Positions 1 to 10,200 of a stretch of 64,000 nucleotides of DNA are shown here, one piece after another (positions within the stretch are counted from its first letter, which is position 1; each line of letters starts with the position of its first letter). This stretch comes from Terebella lapidaria (lineage: Eukaryota; Annelida; Polychaeta; Terebellida; Terebellidae). The DNA is taken from assembly GCA_949152475.1 (NCBI GenBank), contig OX424563.1, forward strand, positions 10,637,001-10,701,000. Reading direction: 5' to 3'. The notes under the pieces are model-generated. The model ran no database searches. It had not been told where the DNA came from and saw nothing but the letters and a program-made list of their open reading frames with translations. Position numbers and translations under genes: made by a program.

Positions 1-266
1 ACACCACAGGTTTAGTTAGGTGTACACAATTACGTAAATGCAATTAATTTGAAGTCAAAATTTAGTTTTCATACTTCTGCTGTGATCAAGCAGAGACAAC
101 ATTTTGTTTGGTATGAGAATAAAACCATGAGAATGATTTTCGATTGAATAAATAAGAATGAATTTTGATTTTTCCACTTCAATTTAAGTTGCAGAACAAT
201 ATTCTACGAAGATGTCAATGTGTCAAAGCCAAGTGAGTAGAATCAGTCCTAGAGTTTGAAGATTAC

Positions 267-3200
267 CTGAGGCAATCGTATGGCCCGCTGTCGTCGACCC
301 CGTACACGCTGTCACACGCCTGGTACGCTAGCTCCTCCAGCTTCTTGGCCTGCAGCCCCTGGTTCTCTGTGGTAGCCATGGTAACAGAATCAGTGGGGGG
401 TAAGGTGGGATGGCAAGTAGGGGGGAGATGTTGGCAAAATCAAGAACGCGAAACAAAATAGCTCGGCTTGTTTTTATTAGCTTAACTATGCACTTATTAG
501 TGTTTGTAGATGAAAAGTAGCAAATCTGCACAAACTGCTCTTTTTACAGCCTTCTTACCTTTACAAAGATGGATTGAATTTAATTAAGCTACCACAAACA
601 AAACTTCTACTAGTATATTCATATGATCATATCCACGCATACATAGTTCTGTGCTATCCAAACCTAGTTTCACACGAGTTGTGCTGCAGAGACCTTTACC
701 CATGCTTTGTCTATAACAGTTTGAATATCTCTACATGCTGGATTTATTGTCTACCAACTCAACTGACTCATAATCTCTGTCATGCAAGATGCTCAAGTCT
801 TTGAAATAATTCATGGTCAAATTAGGATTTCTAATCGAATATGTCATGTACATGCATTTAATAATATCCAAGAAAAATTAGCAAAACAGGGAGAAAACGT
901 TCAGTTTGGCATAAAAATATGCTGGAAAGTAACCAGTAATGATAATGAATGAGGAGGAAATATTACGGACATGCATTAAAGTAATATGAGCACATGTTTT
1001 CAGAAATATATCATTATGAGAATTAATGTGAAAATATCCGTAACCTACTTGACATACATGCTTAAAATACCAATGTACCCAAGATCGTCCAGAGAAATAT
1101 ATGTATGAATGTGTAGTTTGGAGCAACTGTGAATTTATACGAGGATCTGTTCGTCGCAGATTGGTTTGAAAAATAAGGGAAGGGTTTGTCATACTCCAAT
1201 AGATCCAGTTAGTAGAAATTCAAAGTGAGTTTTGTTTTATTTTTTTCTTGCAGTCTGGAGGGTGTCTGCTATTTGATGTTAGTATGATTTGGATAAATGT
1301 AGACTGTTGCTAAAATCTAAGCCAAGCATTCCAGCAAAAACAAGGATTGAAAATAGACAGCCCACCTAAGGATTCCTCATTCTGTTCACCTAATCAGGTC
1401 AAAGGTCAAAATAATAGGTCAGAGGTCAAATAAAAGTTCATGTCAGTGGTAATGTTCAAACGAAACTATGAACAGATCGGCAGCTGAAAGGCGAATGTTT
1501 AAAAAAATGTCGAAGAATTCGGCGAAATAAATTAGTGCTGCAAAAATGAAATGTTCCGTTAATTTTCAAAACACAGTACTTTTGTAATATTACAAGCAAC
1601 ACTGATATAGAAGCACACCTTACATGAGAAACAACACATTAATGGTCCAATTTTGTTTTTCTGCTTGCACGAACAGTAGTATTAAAACCTCACAAATTGA
1701 GAGACAAGCTAAATGGTTAAATGTAAGGCATATGAACATGACACTTGTACAGTGTACACACAAATGAATATTTTCAAACTACAACAGAAAACTGGTGCAT
1801 GGAGATTTCAAAACATAGTGAAAACAGCTGTGAATATCAGATTATCATCAGATATGTACACATCATAATTTGCAAACTATAAATCCCTTACCAGAGAGAA
1901 GTGTAGCCTGTTGCATGGCCGCTGCGCCTAGCTCTTGTAAAGCTCGGACAACATTGGAGATGTGATGTATGCCTTCCGTCAGATCATCGTGAACCTACAA
2001 ACAAGGATTTTCAAATACAGACTTTCAGACAGACGTTTGAACACGGAACACCATCAAGTGAATATGATTATTGCCTCTTACATGTACACAGTAGGTAATA
2101 GGAAAATTATTTTCCCCTCTATTGAATGCCATGACAATATTCTTCAAATTTTCCTCATCGAGGTAGAAATATGACAGAGCAAATTGCAACAAATTATGTT
2201 CTAAAATCTAGTACCAGTACTTCATTCTGAATACTTACATCATTCCCAAATGAAAGTGGAGTTGGTATTTGACCTTCATGTTGCTGTGGAATCCGTCTTT
2301 TTATCTGACAAGCAACAAAGATAGAACCATATGAACAAGACAGACATTCAATTTTGATTTATTTTCCCCTTTTTCTTATTTTGCATTCTTTCAGGTTACC
2401 TTTCGACAGTTCTGCTTGATTTCATTGTTGAAAGTCTCAAGGTCTCTAAAGAGAATACTGATGTCGCTCATCTCCTGTCCTTGCTGAAATGTTGCAATCA
2501 TAAAACTTCAAAAACTGTCATATTTCCCGGTCATGAATGAATGTCATGGCACACATGGCAAAATGTTTACTATATAAATATTTAGTTTGACAATGGCAAA
2601 AGACGCAGATTGTTATTTAAACAACTCCCCCTCCATACCTGCAGGACAAGTTTGAGTCGGGAGATCTCGAGATTGATGGACTCCGCCGCAGCCTGCTGGA
2701 TCCGTGTGCAGTCAGCCATGAAGTCCGTACAGTTGAGTGTCTCGTTGACGAGATGTACACTGTACAGGTGCTAGACAAAGAGAACATGGAGATAATGAAA
2801 TATACATATCACTTATTTGAATACCATGGTTGGCTGAGTGTTCATCATAGGTGTATATTCAATGGGGCATCTGAGCAATGAAGAATGCAACTTAACTTTT
2901 CGAAATTCATATCATTGAGAATATTTGAGAATATATTTAAATGTGATTTATTATTGAGAATCAAACTGCACAGACTATGATTCAATATGCTGAATAATCA
3001 GATGATAATGAGCACCTAAATCCCACTTTTATAAGTACGTGTACGTCATCAACTCACCTTGAAGTAGTCAATGGACTTTTCCAGAGCATCGAATGTAACC
3101 GTCTCATCCAGCTGTGAAAAACGTTAAAATTTTATAATTAAGACAGATTCTCAGTTGATTGGCTTCAACTGTGAACAAGCCAATTTCTAAAGACTGAACA

Positions 3201-4209
3201 TGAACGACCCAGTGTATACCTGATCTTTCCTCAGCAGATCAATGAACAAGTCAATGTTTTTCTCGTGGTTTGCGAGTTCAGGGAGAAGTGTTCCAATCTT
3301 CAGGTATAAGTCTGTGTTACACGTATTCAATGCACTGCAAAGAAACAATCAGTGAATTTTATTTTTACTTTATTCAAGACTAATATACCAGCATTACAAC
3401 CTAGGTAGAGCAGGATTTATTAAGTAATGTCATTACAAAAGACTGCTACGAAATTGACTGCTGTCAGAAAAGGAGATAGGGTCTGCTTCAGTGGCACCGA
3501 CCTGTTGTACTGTTTGAGGATAGCCTGGAGCACACAGAGTGCATGTATCAGCTGTAGGGAGAAACTGTATCCATCGCTCTGATGTGTCTTGATGACCTGC
3601 TCCTTGTCAAGGTTGTCAGGGATGTCAAACTGTCAACGAAATAAGTTATCTCTCCTTTAATTCTGTCAACATGGTCAAGAATTATGAATTTCATATAGAT
3701 CTTTCATAATAGATTGATAAAACACACATTTTTTATCAATCTGAATATATATAGAATATGTATTTCTGAACTCACTTTTTCTCGAGTTTGTGAAATCAGA
3801 AGTTCAGTTTTTGCTATCATCCTCGGTATAAGCAACAGCAGTAACACAGCATCATGATCTCCTGCAAAATCCAATAAGTACATAATTCCAAAATTATGGA
3901 TAAAAGGAACTCATCAATTCCCTATTATTCAATATCAACACTACCAGCATTAGCAAATATCTGAACAATATGAAGAAAGCACCCACCTCCCCTACGCATA
4001 AAGCTCTCAGGCATGAACTTCATGAGGTAGTCCACATGTTTGTTCGCCTGCTGGACGTCCAGCTTGCGTAGCTCCATATCTATGGCCTTCGCGGTGGCTT
4101 TCGTCTCGGCAAACTTGGCCTTGAAGTCAAACATCTCGATGGTCGGGGTCGGCTGAGACTTGACTCCTTCCACTGCCGCCTGCTGATGGCGCAGGTCTCG
4201 GTTACTGTC
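267..4209 (-). CDS. DCTN1: DCTN1 exons 15-24: dynactin central domain
   Basis: Ten exons between 4209 and 267 encode the conserved central domain (Pfam 'Dynactin' region) that follows CC1. It begins with [10 protein letters not shown] and [12 protein letters not shown], continues through a hydrophobic [16 protein letters not shown] helix and a [19 protein letters not shown] repeat, and ends in the window at SGPYDCLR. Introns are short and all borders are AC...CT when read on the plus strand. The last visible exon ends at phase 2, so coding continues left of the window, with the second coiled coil and C-terminus missing. Confidence 0.93.
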
Positions 4210-7200
4210 CTGGAGATGGAAGAGATCATCTCTGTCGATAAAATGCTCAGACATTCTTAGTTTCCCACCAGTACTCAAATTGCCACTCATTGGGTAAACA
4301 AAGCAGTACACATTTCCCAAAGGGAAAAAACATTTGAGATTGAAACATTATTCCCTAGATTTGTTCGCCCATCTCACCTGGAGCTGGGCAACAAGTTCTC
4401 TGAACTTTGTGATGGTGGCCTCGTAGTCGGCAATGCTCTCCTGGTTGGCCTCGAGACGGCGATTGGCCTCCAGTGCCCGGGCATTGGCGAGGTCCAGCTC
4501 CTCCCGTAACTCCAGCTCAGCGTCCCGAGTGTTCTCCTGCAGTTCATCGTTCATCTCACACAGCGCCTCCTGCAGGTGACAATAGGAACCAATGTCTTTG
4601 TTATATATACAGGTTAGAATCTCACACCATTTTGTAAAAAAAACTGCTATGTGTCTACTACATGATATCCCTCTCAGATAAGACCCCCTCAATAAAGACT
4701 CCTCCCTCTATACTAAGACATTTCTGTATGACATTAGGATCAGTTTAACATGTGAATAAGCCCCACAAATAAGACTTTCCCTCAAATAAAACCTCAATTT
4801 TGTGGCGGAACGGTAGATCTTATTCGAGGGGGAGCACTGTGTACAATTGACTGGTTTTTGTGAGCAGCCTTTCGAAGTCCATATGATACAGACACATTGT
4901 CGCAATATGAATGATGGCTCTAATTTTCCTTGTAGAATTACACACAGTACTCACCAAGTCAGCCTTCTCCTCCTCTAGTTTCTGTATGGCCTCCTCCTGC
5001 TGCAAAGTCTTCTCCGTCAACTGTTCCACCATATCCTCGGAACCATGCGCCGCATCAACCTGACAGATAACAAGTTTTATTCTGTTTAAATCAGTATTTA
5101 TTGAATATATTATTTCTAGACATACATTCCTCTATAATGAACAAGTGGACCTACAACGTTCACCAATTCTCATTTCCATATATACACATTTCAAACCTCT
5201 CCACATTCCACACTTGAATAAATTTGAAGTTTGTGCCACCGAGCACATCCTCACTTCTCCCTGTAGTACGACAGCTGTGTACCTGTTCCTTGAGCTCCAG
5301 GACCTCCTCCTGAAGCTGACCGACGTCTCGCTCCAGACGATCCTTGTCCCGGGACATCGCTGTCACCTCCCCGGTCAGCTTCTCCACCTGCTTCTGTAGC
5401 TGCTGGTTCTCCTGCTTCTCCTGGTTCGACAGGTCACGCACCCTGCGGCAATTTCGTTTTTTTCCCATTAATTTTCATAGCATATGGATAAGAATATGAA
5501 TAAAATTTTCATATAGTATGACTATGGCGTAAGTCATATCTCACTGATCAGAGTTACTTATGCAAGTCTCCCAGAGAGGCATATTTGTCAAAATGGCCCA
5601 AAGTGTTTATTATAGAGGTAGTCCTTCCTTAAGAGCTGCCTACTTACTTGACAAGAGCTTCCTTGAGGCGTTCATTCTGTTGCTCAAACTGCTTGACTTG
5701 GTAGTTAGTCGGAGCTCCGGAGGTGTCTGTAAAATTACAATCCCCTTGACTATCAACAATAAACATTTGAAGAATTGACTATCAACAATAAACATTTGAA
5801 GAATGGATCCGTTTCATATTTTGCACATCTGCAGAGAATGTCATCATTTCAACCATGTGGACGAAAACGCACAGTAAGTGTTTTATATTGGCGTTCAATC
5901 GGTACTCATTACATAAATGTTTATTATAGAGGTAGAACTATATCAATCAATATTTCACAAATGAAGAACAAAATGCACTAACCAGCAGTCTCCATGTCCT
6001 CCTTCATGATCTGGAGATCGAGGCTGACTTCCTCCAGCTTCTCCTTCAGAGCATCCACCTCGTGCTGCAGGCTCTCACACTGAAACACAAGTGTTCATTA
6101 TAGAGGTACACATGGCGTCCACCTTGTGCTGCAGGCTCTCACACTGAAACACAAGTGTTCATTATAGAGGTACACATGGCGTCCACCTCGTGCTGCAGGC
6201 TCTCACACTGAAACACAAGTGTTCATTATAGAGGTACACATGGCGTCCACCTCGTGCTGCAGGCTCTCACACTGAAACACAAGTGTTCATTATAGAGGTA
6301 CACATGGCGTCCACCTCATGCTGCAGGCTCTCACACTGAAACAAAAGTGTTCATTATAGAGGTACACACATGGCGACCACCTCGTGCTGCAGGCTCTCAC
6401 ACTGAAACACAAGTGTTCATTATAGAGGTACACATGGCGTCCACCTTGGGCTGCAGGCTCTCACACTGAAACACAAGTGTTCATTATAGAGGTACACATG
6501 GCGACCACCTCGTGCTGCAGGCTCTCACACTGAAACACAAGTGTTCACTATAGAGGTACACATGGCGTCCACCTCGTGCTGCAGGCTCTCACACTGAAAC
6601 ACAAGTGTTCATTATAGAGGTACACATGGCGTCCACCTTGTGCTGCAGGCTCTCACACTGAAACACAAGTGTTCATTATAGAGGTACACATGGCGTCCAC
6701 CTCGTGCTGCAGGCTCTCACACTGAAACACAAGTGTTCATTATAGAGGTAATAATAATTGCAAGCTTTTATATAGCGCTTTTCCATGTACAACATGCTCA
6801 AAGCGCTTTACAATTATTACCCCTGGCAGACCTGTTCATTCCGACACACTTTCAACCTCCCGGGAGGCATACAGCTGTAACTTAGGCAACCATCTCTGGT
6901 GCACATACAGTATTCATACACATTGCCATCTCTGTCTATAGCCAGGTACCCATTTTACTGATGGGTGAAACAGATCCCCCAATGAATGTTTTTCAGCGCC
7001 GGCGTCAAGGATTGAACCCGGTATCTCCCGCACTCAACCCTGACGCCTTAACCAATTGAGCTATCATGGCTGGATACACGTGGTAAAAGCTGGAATACTG
7101 AGTCATGTATATGGCTGTGTTTGAGAATAACAGCAAAATGAGTTAATATGAACTGTGCCAAATGAACAGTGAAATCTATAGTGTCATTATCATATATCTG

Positions 7201-10200
7201 GATTGCGAAATGTTGAATATCATGACATATTTGCAGTTATGTCATGAACAGAACCAAACCTTTTCTTCAGCCATCTCCTTGTCAAGCGTAGCAATCTCCA
7301 CGGTTTCTGCAAGATCTGACATCTCATCCTTGTAGCGGTCAAAAGCGTCTTGTATCTCTTTTGTTTCCTGTGAAGTTTTTGAACAAGACACACGATATGG
7401 ATAAAATCATTTCAATATGTTATCCATACATCGATGAATCATGACTCTTACAACAAATGATGAATATGAGGCTCACTGTTGAGTTCTTAGAACATAAAGT
7501 AATGTATAAGACAGCAACAAATTCAAAATAGGACAAGATACCTTTTTGCTGGCCTGGAGTTGTCTCTGAAGATCTGACTGATTCTCTTGCATCTTTGTCT
7601 TGAACTCTTGCAACTTTCGAACACAAACACGGAATACAACATCAGATCATATGAAAGATCCACATGAGCTGTGTTCATATTGAGATATCCTCACATGACA
7701 TTCAGTCAGTTTTCTTCAAAAATTATATCCACAAACCTGTTGCATTTGAATCTTCAGCTTTTCAAACTCCTTCAGCTTGGCCTTGTCCTCTGACCTTTTG
7801 ACCTTGAGCGTATCCAGTTTCTCCTCAAGGTCCTTGACCTCTGACCTCATGTTGTCCATTTCTTGCTTGGTCTCCAGAGATGATATTTGACCGGAGATGG
7901 ACTTTGACATCACTGACACATCAGCGGCTCCAACCTAATGTTGAATATTCAGATTGAGGTTACTGGCACAAAGTCCCTTCTGCCTCAGAATGCTATAACC
8001 CAAACAATGCCGCTAGTTGTCTAGTAATTGATATTTATTGAGAAGTAACAGTAATATGATTGAAAACAGTATATAGCTCTGACAGATCATAATATCGATG
8101 AATAACCTGGGACAAGGAGGGGGTGCTGGTGGTCATCAGATCTGCCTTGGGGCTGGGTTTGGATTCCGGCACGGAGGCGGTCATCTGTGCTGGGGGCGGA
8201 GCGGCCTTTGGGGTGGCACTGGGGGTTGGGATTCCCTTTGGGGTTCCCTTGGAGGGCTCCTGGAGTCCCGAGGCCTTGGGAGTGGCTGCAGCCTTGGGGG
8301 TGGGGATCTCCCGCGCAGGACTGGGGCTGGAATCCTTGCTCTTGGGGGACGAAACATTCTCCGTACCTGAGGGCATCATCAGTGGAATAATAAATTTAGT
8401 GTTTGTTAGTTTAAACACATGACATTGTACTTGCCAGGACTGTCATTTGGAAAGAATAGTAATCCGAGAAAAAATAATTGTGGATACTGTATCAAAATTT
8501 AAATAAATACCATTTACAAGTTTGTGCTACAGATCTAGTCATAACACAAATCCAAAGTCACTCAGAATTTGATTGGTAAGAGCGAAGACACAGGCAAGTT
8601 TTCGTATTGCCAGTTGCAAATGAAGGTGAAATACTAAATTGCGTTAACATATAATAGCATGTAAACATTATATTGTGATGTATTATTGGTGCCATAAAAA
8701 TTCCCCACACCTGGTGCTGTGCATGCTTTCAAATGGAAAGAACTACTGAATAATTTCCAAGAAAACATACCCGGTAGGGAAAACATATTTCTAGGGTACA
8801 TATTGCACTATGAAATTCCAGATTAGCAGTCACTCAGGAATATTATATGTATAGTACACTATAATCTGCTATTATTATACAGCAATTCAATGCACTAGAT
8901 TAGCAAACACAAAAATTTATATTTTATTTTAGGTTTTTGAAATGTTTTGTGGTGGTGTTATGATTCCAAGAAGGGAGCAAAATGCAAGAAATAGAGGCAA
9001 AGTTTGTAATTTGTATCGAATCTTACTGCCTGGTCTGCGCAAACCACTGCTTTGGGGCAACAAACCTGGTTGTGACAAGGGGAACACACACAATGGAACA
9101 AACACACACGCACTGACAGCAATACTACACATTTAAATAACAACATGACTATAAACATCACAACACACTTCACAAAGTCTTCTACAAGGATATACACCAT
9201 TATTGATGTGTAAAAACTGCATTCTATCCATTAACACCTATCTACTCTATCAAGTACTCACTCTTGCCGCCTGTGGATGGTGGTCTAAGACCAGAGGCGG
9301 ATAAGCGGTTTTGTTTCTTTTGTGCACTTTGCTTGGCAACGTCGTCGAGACTGGCCGTGCTACGAGGGCGGGCGGGGGTTGAGGCAGCCGAAGTGGGGGG
9401 GCCACCACCATCGCTTTTATCGTCCAACACCGTCAACTGATGCCGCAAAGACAGAGAAAAAGGGGGGAAAAGAACAGAGGAAATGTAAACAGAAGTAAAA
9501 ACTTGTCACCCAAAATTTGTAAGAACCAATTATCTGACTTCAGGAACCACTGAAATATAAAGTTACTTGATTGCCAAATTCAATGAAGTTCTGGCTGTTG
9601 CAGGATGCCTAAATCAATAGTGCTATAATAAAATGATTCAGGAATATATGTGATAGAAATAAATGAACATCAAACAAGTATTCATGTCCAAAATCTCGGA
9701 TATATAAATCATTTACTTACAACATGTACAAGCAGAAGCAGCATTATATATACATATGTACAAGGACAGAGTGAAGAGTTTAATATGGTGCACAATTCAC
9801 TCTGGAACAAACTCAACACGGAAAGCTACGACATATATTTGCACACATAACTGCACACAAAAGCAAGTAACAGCATATTGAAAATCAGGGAGATATTGAA
9901 ACCAATTCAGGTGATTACGCTCAGATTGTTCCCTAGTTTATCAATATGACATAAATTTGTGCAATCATGTAGCAAACAGACGTCACTGTACAAACACAAC
10001 GGACTTCCTTCCTCCACACGATTCTTCCTCCACACAAAAAGAAAGCTGAAACCTTGTGCCGACACCATCCACGCGACGTCTCACCTTCCTCAGTACTGAG
10101 TCCAGCCTGCGACTCAACCTGGGGGGTCTCCATAGCAACCAGCTGTGGGGTCTCAATTGTCTTCTCTTCCGCCAAGGCACCAAGCTCTTCATTGAGCGCA

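Noticed and set aside
6049..6750. CRISPR-like array
   Set aside because: Regular short units, but no unique spacers. The unit is a direct copy of an exon edge in an animal gene. The same holds for 63503-63955.
7013..7075. Possible tRNA gene on the minus strand
   Set aside because: Box A and box B are present, but the arms do not pair into a cloverleaf and a LINE-like tail follows, so it is a SINE head.
8098..8422. Long plus-strand open frames (Gly/Leu-rich) opposite DCTN1 exon 6
   Set aside because: They are antisense shadows of the Pro/Ser/Lys-rich exon; phases and homology support the minus strand.
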